A stretch of DNA of 64,000 nt from NCBI GenBank assembly GCA_030549335.1, contig CM060195.1:27036874-27100873 (forward strand), written 5' to 3'. A program made the translations under genes and the position numbers. The notes beneath the pieces were generated by a model. It was given only the letters and a program-made list of their open reading frames with translations, was not told where the DNA came from and did no database searches. This document shows, in pieces, positions 23,906-35,829 of the stretch; the stretch's first letter is position 1; each line of letters begins with the position of its first letter. This DNA is from Pontederia crassipes (lineage: Eukaryota; Streptophyta; Magnoliopsida; Commelinales; Pontederiaceae).

Positions 23906-25085
23906 TGATTTTAATTAACATATCTATTTCACTTCATTTAATTTCTCATTCAAGTTTCATTTTTCTCTTTTCTGAAGTGGAAAAAAAATCTGGAACATGG
24001 CCCTTTAATATTTTTATTTCATTTTTGGTGACCACAATTCAATATTGAATTTAACTATTCTAGGTTGATATAGCACTTTCCGCGTAGATAACCTAACTTT
24101 GCAGTACTTGATTCATGACATTACAAAAAGGGGGTTCTTTATTTGATGGCCTTTTCAGTATATAATCAATTTCAAATTAATTATTGATATATATAGTTAA
24201 ACTAGTGTGCAATTACAAATTATGATCATATTAAATTTGATGTGCTTACTAATTTTTCTAATAAGAGCTTTGTCTCTTATACTAATGTGCTGACCATTTT
24301 TGTTAAAAAAGCTTAGATAATTTTACATTCTTAACAAATCGCACACATTTTGAATTTTTTAATCAACATTATCTATGACCCAAAACAGAATGCCAACAAT
24401 TCTTCGAGAAACACTTTCAAGGGATTGTTTTTTTCTCTGATAGAAAGGTGGAATAAGACATAGATGCGATAAAAAAAAAAGAATTGATACGGAGGTCAAA
24501 TATAAGTTAAATTGAAAACTTCAAAAACTTAAATTGGAAGCTACTACCTCTCCGAGCCCTTTTCAACTCGAGATTCAAATTGGCTAATCATATGAGTCAA
24601 CCAATCTAATAAAGTTGAAACATTGTCCGGTAAAATTGCTGAGTTCCAATTTGATTGTGAACTTTGGTATAATTAATTTCAATGACACTTGTCCAAATTT
24701 ATAGAAGTAGACAACATGTTTTGGCTTTAATAAAATATCGAATTTATTTTCTATGCATGCAGCCATTGCTGAGCGTGCAACATATATAGGACGACGGAAA
24801 TTAGTTTAAGACAAGCAAAAAAATGATTGTGCTAGCATTATTATATTTTTATTAATCATCATTTGATTCGTTGATGAATGATGTATGAAAAATTTATTCA
24901 ATTAATAGAAATATCACGACGCTATTCTTTAAAAAGAGTAGCACAAATATTAAATCCATTAAATTATGCACAATCTAACAATTGTAAGAGTGAGGATGAG
25001 TCATCGTGACCCTTAAAAGAATCTAATGTTCTTCGTTTTTTATTCTCATCATTAAAAAAAATCTCTCCTCTCTTAACTAATATCT
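23905..25085. repeat. duplicated block, copy 1
   Basis: About 1.1 kb that recurs at 29450-32190, where it is interrupted by two MITEs. Shared stretches include TCATTTCACTTCATTTAA-type AT-rich sequence at the left and GAAAGGTGGAATAAGACATA at about 24445. It also contains a decayed relative of the TRIM at about 24233-24340 (GATGTGCTTACTAATTTTTC, GATAATTTTACATTCTTAACA-like ends). No coding potential. Confidence 0.75.
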
Positions 25086-25185
25086 TAACCTCTGTTTTGC
25101 CATTTATTCAATCGGTCACATGAAAATTTCATAATGTGAACAGTCAAAATGTAAGATGAGAAGTTACACAATTAATTGATAGGAT

Positions 25186-25350
25186 TAGGGATGTTCAGCG
25201 GATCGAGTCGATCCGCGAACTCGATGATCCGACCCGACTCAAACTAGTTTGGGTCGATCCATGGTCGGGTCGGACCCGACTCGACCTCAATCCGATTCCG
25301 ATTCGGGTCGGGTACGAGTCGGAATTTTTCGACCCGATCCGAATGATCCA
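25186..25350. repeat. GACCCG/CGGGTC-rich low-complexity segment
   Basis: Alternating GACCCGACTC and GGGTCGGGTC motifs, like the subterminal parts of some hAT-type MITEs. I could not find matching TIRs or a TSD, so it stays unclassified. Confidence 0.35.
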
Positions 25351-25428
25351 TATTTAATTTTTATTTTTTTTCTCAATTGTATCATTTAATTTTTTGCAGT
25401 TGACATGACATATGGTATTCCCATTATT

Positions 25429-26031
25429 ATATTAAGCAGGGACGGAGCTACCTTGGTGTTACATTTTGAAATATTATACATACTAATGTATATTATTATA
25501 CACATATTTAAAATATATGATATGCCCCCCCATAATTTTATGAACTTAACATAATTAAACTTCCTATACATATATATTAATATATCGAAAAGATATAGTA
25601 AGATCATAATTTTGTGAATTTGAGATAACGAGATAATATGTGTGCATGTTTAAAATTTATAGAATAATACATGCATTTATGTAAATATAATGTATGTACT
25701 AATAATTTTGACTCTTTCTATGACTAATCAAATTAATTAATTAATTCATAACAAAGTTACTTACATGTATTTTCCTTCAACATCATAAACACAAAGGAAA
25801 AAAATTATGCACGGTAAATAATAAAAAAATAATTTAATTTAAATACAATAATGTTTATAATTGTAAGTTATTTTTTAGATATATTATTCCTAAAGTAATA
25901 TTTCTTTCTTTATTTGATTACAAAAATGACATATATGTATATATATTTATATTTATATGCATTTTATTTTTTTCACATATTATCTTTTGGTCCCTCTAAA
26001 TTGTCATCCTAGCTCCATCCCTGATATTAAG
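25429..26031. mobile_element. complete non-autonomous hAT element with 8-bp TSD
   Basis: Element 25437-26023 (587 bp) with TIRs CAGGGACGGAGCTA and TAGCTCCATCCCTG, flanked by a perfect 8-bp TSD, ATATTAAG, at 25429-25436 and 26024-26031. These are the marks of the hAT superfamily. It has no transposase and would need a source elsewhere. A second copy with the same left flank is at 23340. Confidence 0.92.
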
Positions 26032-26639
26032 TATTCGTATTCTGCGTATTTTTTATTTGTAACAAAAATAATCATATATATAAATACATCATTAATTAAA
26101 ATGTATTGATTTTTCAACGTGATGATTGAGTTTCACAATTTATGTGTTAACTCTTTAATTTCATTATATTTTTAACAATAAGAATATTAATTTCGATTAA
26201 AATAATTATGCTTAAACTAATGAGCATTAGGTCTTCATATTTATATTAATAGTTTAATTTTAAATAAAATAAAAGGTGTAAAATAGTGAACAGAATTCTC
26301 TCCTTTCTTTAATATTGTTGTTATCTTTTTTGCAGCTTTTTAAAGTTTTAGATTGAATTTTTCTAATAAATTATTGTAATGCATGCTTGAATATTATGTA
26401 TAAACTTTTTAAAATTATGGTTAAATTTTCACAAATTATAAGCTGATTCATTATATTTATTTGTATTTTTTGTTCACAATAAAATATTATCTAATTTAGT
26501 AAAATGAAAAAAAATGTAAATAATGGATATCAAGTTTTCATATTTATATAATTTTTAAAATTTTAAATAAAATTAAAATAGTGAAATAATAATATAATAT
26601 TTCCATACTGATTATATATTTTTATAACATTTCGAATCT

Positions 26640-28980
26640 TCATATTTCTCAAAGCAATTATTCACATATGTGAACCCATATATGAAGTCTTCATTGATTT
26701 ATAAATCGAATGTAATCCTTAATAAACATTTTTTAAGGTCAATGTATAATGAATTTATTACTATTATTAATATGTAAATTGACCATAGTCCACATATGTA
26801 GATTCACTTTGAGTCCTGATGCATGCATTTTCATACATGTTTTACATGCATCATTTAAGTTATTTTTCGTAGTTTTTATCATTGCATGCATCTATTTTCT
26901 TAATTTCTTTTTAGTCCAAAGCTACCCACTTCTGTTTGATTTTATTCTCAGGATCATCATTTTGAAGATGCAAAGCGATCGGATCGGAACAGGATGCAAA
27001 ACGGAGCACAAAGAACACGTATGATTGAGTTCAAGAGAAACTCGGGCCGGGCTGGATCATACCCGGACTAGGTTGACGTTAAAAACCGAATCCGAATCGA
27101 TTTCTACTCGAAAATAAAATCTAAACAGAACCCGACCCGAGTTGGATCAGACCCGGCCCGAGTTAGTACAAATCAGCCAAACCGTGATTTTTCGGCCGAC
27201 TTTAACTTGGATTTAAATTCAAAAAGGTCGCCACCCCTATAAATATGGATGTACCACGAAGCCACGGAGCATGCAATCGCGGAGTTTGAAGCCCTAGCCG
27301 CACCAGAAACGAGAGACGAAGTTCTACTGCGCGCTACTGTAAATCAATCGAAGAAGTAGAGATTTTGTGGTTTCAGGCGATCGTTTGGAGCATAGTTTCG
27401 GCCAAAGCTTGTTCCAGAGACGTCCATCACTTCTTGAGAGTTTGATTCATAATTTCTAATCTTTATTTTATATTTTCTCCCTCGAATTTGATGTTAATTC
27501 TTTCGATTATAGATTAATTTAGTTGTTAGAGGAAGATTACGTTGAACCTTAGTTTTCTCTTAATATATTTTATTGTTTAGACTTATGAGAACACGGTTAT
27601 GATGTGGATTTCATGCTTTATATGAGTTTATTAGTTTCTTGCATTAATTTCATATAATTTCATATAAATTTTGCAAGGCAATATCGATCGGAATTCTTCT
27701 CTGTGAAGAACCCGAGCCGAGCCCGATACAACTAGAGTCGGGTTCCTTCCTTATTTTCGTTGTATTTTACCTTTGAGTCAGCTCGGGCTGAGTTCCATCT
27801 GACCCAGGCCGAGTTCTGTTAATTTGATATTTTTGTTAGTAAATTAGTTTTAATTGCTAACAATTATATCATTAACGGAGGTTTGCAACTTAAAGCATCT
27901 TAGATAAAGTAAATTGGAGTTATTCGAGTTTTCGACGTCTTTTTTACTTCTATTTAAGATAGTTAGTTTCTCGAGTTTTTGAGTCATTTACTTTTAGCAA
28001 CATTTCATATTAATGCATCTTAGTTTAGAATATATTAAAGTGGATTGAGTTTTCAACGTGCTTTGTTTATATTATTTACTATTGTAGTTAGGTCCTCAAG
28101 CTTTTAAGTCCTATACCTTTTATCCATTTATTTTTTACAAGAAGTCTATATTTGCTTAACTGTTAATTAAGAGAATACAATAGGGATACAAAGTCTGAGT
28201 TCTAACATTCTCTCACATTAATTAAAGGCATCATTGTTCTTGATTGTCATCAATTTGAATTACTTTTATCTCAAATCAATTCTTGTTACTTCTCAATTAA
28301 TAAACTTAAGTTAGAAAGATAAGAATCTAAATTTGTCCTTGTGGGGTCGACACTCTATTCACTTTTTATTATAATTTTGCGCTTAATTTGCACGCATCAA
28401 GTCCACACAATTCTCAATCATTTTTTTAAGATTGTGTAGACTCAAAATGAATCCACGTATACAGACTCATCGTTGATTCATAAATCATCATTGATTCATA
28501 AATCCATGGTATCTTTTGATAAATATTTTTTAAGGTCAATGTATAATGAATTTAGGATTCTCATAAATTTATAAATCAACGATAACTCCATATGTAGACT
28601 CGCTTTGAGTCATCACAATCTTCATTTACTTTCGTTTTTTTCTTATAAATGGATTGTTTGGATACAAAATGCATCCACATATATGGACTCGTCGTTATAA
28701 ATATCTTTTTAAGGTCAATGCATAATAATAGATTTAGGGCTATCATGAATCTACAAATTAATAATAGTTCATATATGTGGAGTCGCTTTGGGTTCACACA
28801 ATCCTCAATCTTTTATTGTAATTTAATAATTCTTTGGATCCAAAATGAGCTCAAATATGTGAATTCATCCTTGATGCATAAAATCGATGATAGTCTTGGT
28901 AAACATTTTTTAAAGGTTAATGTATAATGAATTTATGAGTATCATAAATAGGTAATTTGCATATGTGAATCCCCTTGAGT
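26640..28980. repeat. ~190-bp tandem array split by a solo LTR
   Basis: Units carry TTTTTAAGGTCAATGTATAA and a CACACAATTCTCAATC-like joint. One unit lies at about 26640-26816 and three more at about 28405-28605, 28606-28792 and 28793-28977, with clear divergence between them. The 1.58-kb LTR at 26817-28399 sits between the first and the others, and its TSD lies within the repeat. Short local satellite-like array; no coding potential. Confidence 0.7.
26812..28404 (+). mobile_element. solo LTR, 1583 bp, 5-bp TSD
   Basis: The LTR 26817-28399 starts TGATGCATGC and ends GCACGCATCA, and is flanked by the perfect TSD AGTCC (26812-26816, 28400-28404). A TATA-like box, CCCTATAAATATGG, at about 27235 suggests the U3/R boundary and plus orientation. 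The 3' end, TTTGCGCTTAATTTGCACGC, resembles long LTRs of plant Gypsy elements (Tat/Ogre group). There is no internal region, so it most likely arose by LTR-LTR recombination. The lineage is an inference. Confidence 0.82.
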
Positions 28981-29449
28981 CCACACAATTCTTAATCCTT
29001 TTTTATATTACATAATAGTTTTCCATTTGTTAGTTTTTTTTTTGCCTACATTATGATATTTATTGGTCAAAAGTATACAATTACAGGTAAAAAATATTCA
29101 AAACGATTTTCTTAGACCACATTAATATTAACGTTTTATAAAAAAAAATTAAATTATAAAAAATTATAATTGTGGAAAGCACATGATATTTCACTAGTTA
29201 TTAATGTAATTGATTCGATCAAATGTAATAAATGGAATCCTACTTTGCAATATATCAAAACGTTGGTCACAATGATGCATAATTCAATCTTATTTCTTTC
29301 TTATTTTTTTTTCATGAACATATATCCAACTTAATCAAAACTTGCTCACGGCAGGAACAAGTCCCAGTCGTCTTCCAATTCATTGTAGGCAATTCAATTT
29401 GCAATTTGATTCCAACTTTGCGGCATCCGAAGACCACTTGCTTATTCTC
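28981..29449. other. AT-rich spacer
   Basis: Nothing recognisable between the tandem array and the second copy of the duplicated block. Confidence 0.5.
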
Positions 29450-29752
29450 AAAATTTTAATTACATATCTATTTCACTTCATTTAATATCATTTTGCAAGT
29501 TTCATTTTTCGCTGTTCTGAAGTGGAAAAAATCTGTAACCCGGCCCTTCCATATTTTATTTCGCTTTTGGTGGCCTCAATTTAATATTGAATTTAATTAT
29601 TCTAGGTTGATATTGCACTTTACGCGTAGATAATTTGCAGTACTTGATTCATGACATTATAAAATGGGGTTATTGATTTGATGAACTTTTCAATATATAA
29701 TCAATTTCAAATTAATTATTGATATATATATATAGATATATATATATAGAGA

Positions 29753-30296
29753 GAGGAATATTAGAGTGCATTCACATTTGGGTGCATTCAATGCATTCAC
29801 CCATTCGCATCCGTCGGATCCGCGCGTTGTTGGTCGGATGGCTTGCATGTTGAATCGTGATATCATGATTTTCACACCGGTTCACTGCTCACGAAAGGAG
29901 ATCGATGAAGTCGCTTCTCATCCGTCGATGAAGCCACTCGATGACGCGGCAGCAAAAAAGGGGGGCGTCGGCCTCCCTCTGCAACCTAGGCTGACGCCCC
30001 CCTTTCTCGCTCGTCGCTCACCACTCGCCGGAGCGGCAGCAGAAAGCGAGGTCACAGAGGGGGGCCGACGCCCCCCTTTCGTTGATGTGCCGGCCCAAGT
30101 CGAGGATGTGGAGCCTAGGGAAGTCGACGATCAGCGATCGGCGCAAGGGAGATCACCGCGAGGTCGAGGAGCCAGTTTTTTAAATCGGAATTTTTATTAA
30201 ATTAATATTATAATTGATGATTAAATCTCGGCCATTATAATTAAAATAATTTTGATCTAATGGTTGTGAGTGAGTGTGTGCACCTTAATATTCCTC
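29753..30296. mobile_element. MITE A in (TA)n, Micron-like
   Basis: A 544-bp element with TIRs GAGGAATATTAGAGTGCA (left) and TGCACCTTAATATTCCTC (right; 16 of 18 match). Flanks are (TA)n microsatellite on both sides, the target preference described for rice Micron elements. The interior is GC-rich with an internal inverted GGGGGGCGTCGGCC / GGGGGCCGACGCCCC pair. No transposase. The Micron comparison is by target and size, not by sequence search. Confidence 0.65.
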
Positions 30297-30318
30297 ATAT
30301 ATATATATATATATATAT

Positions 30319-31455
30319 AAGAATATTAGGGTGCTACCACACCTTTGTGGTAGCACCCTGTGCCCACATCTTTAGAGCCATCCGATCTGAAATGGGCGGA
30401 TGAGATTGAGGAGCATCGGTTCAACGACCAAGTCGCGCGTCCGGTTCACACATTGTCCGGTTCTTGTCACGCGCGTCGGTTCACATATTGTCATCTTCGC
30501 CGAGGGGCGATGATGACAGCGGGGCTGAGGGCGACGACGACGTTTGGGCCTTCATCGCCGCCCTTGCAAAACCTGCATCGCCACCCTTGCTTTATCGTCA
30601 TGGAGAGAGCGTTGTCGCACAGGAGCTTCGTCGTCGCTCACCGCCTCATCGTCGCGCGGATGACTCGCGTCTCTACCCTCTCTACCACGATGAGGACGAC
30701 GCTGGGCGATGACGACGACGACGACGATGGCGCTGGGCGACGACGACGACGATGGCGCTGGGCGACGACGACGACGATGGCGTTGGGCGACAGAGCTCTG
30801 ACGAGAAAGGGAGAAGACGCGCCCTGAGATCTTCGAACGCTGTCGTCGATCTGCGAATGTCATCGTCGATCTGCGAACGCTGATATGAGATGTGCAAATG
30901 CAGATTTGAGATGTGCGAACTCCGTCGACAATCTACAAACGTTGATCTGCGAACGTCTTAAATCTAAGATGCATCGTTGCCCTCGCTCGCAAATCACCGC
31001 CCTCGCTCGCAAATCGCCGTCCTCGCTCGTAGATCATCGCCCTCACTCGGATATCACCGCTCTCGCTCGGATATCGCCGCTCTCGCTCATAGATGGCCAC
31101 CCTTGCTCATAGATCACCGCCCTCGCTCACATATTGTCACAAGATCACCGATTGTTGTTGCCATCCGTCCTCCACGGAAGATCGTCGTCCTTCACCGGCA
31201 AGATTGCCGCCCTTCGCCGACGCCCCCTTTTCGACCCTCGGATGTGTCCGCATCTGAATCTGTGATACGGACTGCACACAGGAGCTCTCGAATCGGACGA
31301 ATGGAGGAATCGTAGGGACGCGAATCGAATCTCTTGAACCAGACGTATCAGGTTGAATCGGCTTGCACGCATCTCATCAATCAATCTGAGATTGAACGGT
31401 TCTGAATGTGTGGGCGCAGGGTGCTACCACAAAGGTGTGGTAGCATCCTAATATT

Positions 31456-31459
<4 letters not shown>
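30319..31459. mobile_element. MITE B in (TA)n, with terminal palindromes
   Basis: A 1.14-kb element with TIRs of about 48 bp. Each end begins GA(A)ATATTAGG and carries the near-perfect palindrome GGTGCTACCACA / TGTGGTAGCACC (loop of 4 nt) followed by a GCACCCTG(T/C)GCCCACA block. It is flanked by (TA)n, at about 30297-30318 and 31460-31498. The outermost bases resemble those of MITE A, so both probably use the same transposase. The interior is GC-rich and full of short tandem repeats. Confidence 0.72.
30700..31140. repeat. short tandem repeats inside MITE B
   Basis: Two sets. At about 30700-30790 are repeats of GACGATGGCGCTGGGCGACG (about 27 bp). At about 30970-31140 are 6-7 degenerate units of about 24 bp such as CCTCGCTCGCAAATCACCG. 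They give rise to long chance ORFs on both strands. Confidence 0.7.
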
Positions 31460-31503
<44 letters not shown>

Positions 31504-32190
31504 ATGTCAAATTAATCAACAATTCATGGAGAAACACTTCCAAGGGAATCTTTTTTTTTCTGTGATAGAAAGGTGGAATAAGACATAGATGCGATGAAAA
31601 AAATTGATACGGAGGTCAAATATAAGTTAAATTGGAAACTTCAAAAACTTAAATTGGAAGCTACTACTGCCTCTCCGAGCCTTTTTCAACTGGAGATTCA
31701 AATTGGCTAATCTTATGAGTCAACCAACCTAATAAAGTTGAAATATTGTCCGGTAAAATTTCTGAGTTTCAATTTGATTGTGAACTTTGGTATCATTAGT
31801 TTCAGTGGCACTTATCCAAATTTATAGAAGTAGACAACATGTTTTGGCTTTAATAAAATATCGAATTTATTTTCTATGCACGCAGCCATTGCTGAGCGTG
31901 CAACATATATAGGACGATGGAAATTAGTTTAAGATAAGAAAAAAAAATGATTGTGCTAACATTATTATATCTTTATTAATCACCGTATTTATAATGACGC
32001 TATTTTTTTTAAAAAAGGGCAGCATAAATATTAAACTCATTAAATTATGCATGATTGCCAAACATGGACTATCCAAATTAGTCAACTCATGCACAATCTA
32101 ACAATTGTAAGAGTGAGGATGAGTCATCGTGACCCTTAAAAAAATAATGTTTTTCGCTTTTTATTCTCATGCTCTCTTAACTAAAAATGC

Positions 32191-32545
32191 TAAGATTAGT
32201 ATTTAATTTTTATTCTCCCTTAAAAATTAATTGTTAGGATCATGAATCATATTTACCGATTAGTATTTAATTAAAAATGCTTCCTCATTTTTTTTTCTTT
32301 TATGCGTCCGAGTTCCGACTATGATTAGAGAGAATAAATCAATGATGATTCGTGGGCTTTTGGGAGAGAGGCCTTATGGCGTTATGGCTGGCTTTCACAT
32401 CATCGTATGATGTCAGTGTTTCCAATTCTTCTATATTGTTCCTTTGTGATAACCTTTTTTAGTAAAAAAATTATTGTAATGACCCAACATTTAATAATTA
32501 AAAGTATTGATGCAATATATAAGAAAATAATCATGAGTGTATATG

Positions 32546-32577
<32 letters not shown>

Positions 32578-33399
32578 ATGGCTGAGTCATAAGAGATTAT
32601 CAGTGGGTTCACTAAAATAATAAATAATAGTAATATATATAAATTTATAAAATTGTATAAAAAATCATTAAATTTTTAAATATTATTTATAATAATATTA
32701 TATAATTATATATCCATATTTTTTGTGAATGGACATTAGTAAGAAAATGAATGAAAAATATATTTCAATTAAAAAGATAAAGATTTATAATATACAATAT
32801 AAAATGGTTGAGTTAATTATGTTAAAGATTTGCTTGGGATTTCATATCTTTTGCTTTCATGTTAAAAAATTAAACAGAAGGTAAATAAAATATTATGTAA
32901 AGATCTTAAAAACATAACATATAAAATATTAAAATGTTTGATATGATTATTCTAAAACATTTTTTAGGTTTTCATATTTTTGTTCTTCCATATTGAAAAA
33001 TTATATAGAAGTTAAATAGAAATTTATGTCAAGATATTAAAAAAAATACAACATAATAAAGTGCTTGAAATAATTATTCTAAAAAGTAAATATTTGTTAA
33101 GGGAAAAAATTATAAGTACGCATTTCCAAATAGAATGGAAATCATGTTGGACCTGAAATATTAAAATGTCTGAGATGATTATTCTAAAAATATTTTTTAG
33201 GTTTTCATATTTTTGCTTTCATATTGAAAAATTAGATATAAGTTAAATAAAAAATTATGTCAAGATATTAAAAAGTATAACATAATAAAATGCTTGAGGT
33301 AATTATTCTAAAAAGTAAATAGTTGTTAAAGAAAAAAAATAAAAGTAATAAACGTTTCAAAATAGAATGGAAATAATGTTGTAAGTAGGATTCGATCGT
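32191..33399. other. AT-rich spacer with (TA)n and a degenerate repeat
   Basis: A (TA)n tract lies at about 32551-32577. A loosely repeated ~175-bp motif (GATTATTCTAAAAA, TTTTTAGGTTTTCATATTTT) occurs at about 32940, 33110 and 33180. No gene seen. Confidence 0.5.
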
Positions 33400-34050
33400 G
33401 GGTTAAATGAAAAAATTACACCAAATATCCTCCAACTTTAAGATTTGCTCAACAATGCCCTCTAATTTCACTTTTGTAACAGCAATGTCTTCTATCTTTT
33501 AACTCATTTCACCCCATGCCCTCTTTACCTGCTATACCCCGTTTCCCAATCACGGAGCTGACGTGTCGCAGATGTGACGCTGACATGACATCTTCTCTTC
33601 TCTTCACACTGATGTGATAATATTAAAAAATAAAAAATAATCAAATTTTTTTTAAGAAATTCCATGTGAGATCTCCTCGCCGACGCATGGGAGGAGGGTC
33701 TCGCCCCCACCCCCCCCTCCCCCCCCCCCCCCCCTCCCCCCCCTTGTCGGAGCATACAAGGGGTTCCCGACGTGCACTCTCCTCTGACGATCATTTTTTT
33801 TATTTTTTAATTATTTTTATTCTATAATATTGCCATGTCAACGTGGAGAAGAGTGAAGATGTCTTGTCAACGTCACATCTGTGCCACCTCACCTCCGCGA
33901 CGGGAAGACAAGCTACAAGAGGTAAAGAGGGCATCAGATAAAATGTGTTAAAAGATGGAGGGCATTAGTGTTACAAAGTTAAGTTGGAAAACATCGCTGA
34001 GCAAACCTTAAAATTGAAGGATATTTGGTGTAATTTTTCCTGAGTTAAAT
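33400..34050. mobile_element. Mutator-like MITE with ~235-bp TIRs
   Basis: Element 33409-34041 consists almost wholly of two long inverted repeats (left start GAAAAAATTACACCAAATAT, right end read inward AGGAAAAATTACACCAAATA), roughly 80% alike. Flanks GGGTTAAAT (33400-33408) and GAGTTAAAT (34042-34050) match 8 of 9, as expected for a 9-bp MULE TSD. The centre holds a C-rich run at about 33706-33744. No coding region. Confidence 0.8.
33706..33744. repeat. poly-C tract at the MITE centre
   Basis: About 40 bases almost entirely C, with a few T or A, at the loop of the long inverted repeat. It could form i-motif or, on the other strand, G-quadruplex structures; it could also be prone to assembly length error. 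Confidence 0.7.
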
Positions 34051-34182
34051 AGATGGGGAAAAGTCGTTGTAACCACCGAGCTGACAAACAACTTGTGTTA
34101 TTTATGGAACTTAATTAATATTTCAGTGCCTACACGTGCAGGTATAGGCAGGAACCTACCTTCGTCTTTGATATATATATTA

Positions 34183-34608
34183 TATTTATATATAAATATA
34201 TATATCATAAAAGTTGCATAATATTTTTTTATAGCAGAAACGAATCGTCGAGGTTTTTCCACGAATGCTTCATGAACTCACTTGTACCTTAAAATCACGG
34301 ACCGAATCTCAGGATATCAAAACACTTGATCACAACACAAGTACATCAAGATGAACATACACGAAAAGTGCCACTTGGACCTCGGGTATGAATCTCCTTT
34401 TACAGACGACGGAGAGTTGGGAGAGGGGGGTTTACCATGCGTGTACATTGCGCGCCTCATGTGCATTGCACGACACACAATCATCACGCATCATGTCATT
34501 ATTGTGTGCATCCCGCATGTGCTTCACGCACGTCTTGCATGAGCGGCAACAATCCCCTCGACTATTATCCCAAGTGAATCACGTGTGTGACTCACCAACG
34601 CCTAACAA
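34183..34608 (-). repeat. Copia-A 3' LTR (left)
   Basis: Recognised by similarity to the split right LTR; it probably ends near CTAACA at 34606. The first ~20 bases have decayed into AT-rich sequence. Confidence 0.6.
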
Positions 34609-35829
34609 CACATTTTCATAGGCATTGCACTTTTCTTCATCCAAAAATGATAAATGGGTCGTGCGACCTATGAGTACAAATACGCTTTTTTATATAAGTC
34701 AGAAAGAGACCTATTAGGATCCACAATCGTGCAACTATATCTAGAGCTTATATCATGCTCGTTAGGGATTCATGACAGCTCACATTAGCCAACAAAATGC
34801 TCAAGTAATAATGTAACTCGTTATGCCCTAAATATACCTTATAGTATAGTCCACGTGGTAACTAACTTTCACATTTATTATATTTTTTAGGGTTATTTGC
34901 ATAAATTATCCATAAATTATCGTAATTTTTCACATCTAACCTCAAACTATGAATTTATTTTTTTGAATCCCTAAGCTATCGTGATTTTTCAATATAATCT
35001 TTCTGTCGACTTCTGACAACTTTTTTGTTAACTTCATTTTTTTCATTTATGAAAAGTCAAAATTGCCCATGCTCTCATCTCTTTTAATATAAGAAAATTA
35101 ATTGACCAATTGTGTGTGGAAGTTTAATGCAACTCATAATAGTTCTTTCTCCCGCACTCATACATTTTAGTAGTGAACTAGTTATTTTTCTAGACGTGAC
35201 TCAACATGCTACTTTACTTTTTTTTCCTTTGAGTATTATGCTATAGTAGTAAGCACTAATTTTCTTGTTTAAGAAATAGTCAAGAGTTTAAGGACACATA
35301 CAGATGAATCATTTGTCAAACACTCACACTATGATGATAATCGAACTAATCAATTCATTATATCTCTAAGTTGTCTTAGCATACTTGGTGCTAAATACAA
35401 GTACAACGGTGAAGACTACCACTAAATGAGTGTATGTGTAGCTCTATTAAAATTATACACCATACAGACTTAAGTCTAGTCGCTACCTTGTAGTCCTAGA
35501 CCGAAATTTTCAAATTGTTCGCTCTTATATAACATCAAGTTTGAATCTCTCTCTTAATTAGGCATCATTATGTTACTAAAACTCATATTTCAATATATTT
35601 TTACAATTACATTATTATTCCCATAATTTATTCCTGCTCGCTATCTTCATAAGTGTTAGAAGAACAAACTCGAGTCTGACCTACTTTTCACATACATAGC
35701 AAGCTTTTAAAATAATGAATTTGTAAAAAAATTGATAATATATTATTTATTGAAAAACTTGAGTACATCTTACATTTATAATTTACGCAACCCTAAGGCA
35801 TTTACATATCTCTTCTTTGGTGTTTGGTG
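34609..35829. other. Copia-A 3' region and an unassigned TE end
   Basis: This is the untranslated part between the pol remnant and the left LTR. At about 34890-35060 it holds GGGTTATTTGCATAAATTAT followed by a TATGAATTTATT / AGCTATCGTGATTTTT stretch like the end of a long-TIR DNA element; its partner end was not found. Confidence 0.4.

Larger units (their letters stand above)
29450..32190. repeat. duplicated block, copy 2, interrupted by two MITEs
   Basis: The parts 29450-29725 and 31500-32190 match 23905-25085. The 1.7 kb between them is two MITEs embedded in (TA)n. Copy 1 has only a short TA run at that position, so it serves as a near-empty site and supports the reading of the middle as later insertions. 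Confidence 0.75.

Noticed and set aside
30960-31140. CRISPR-like regularly spaced repeats
   Set aside because: Units are degenerate direct tandem repeats without unique spacers, inside a plant MITE.
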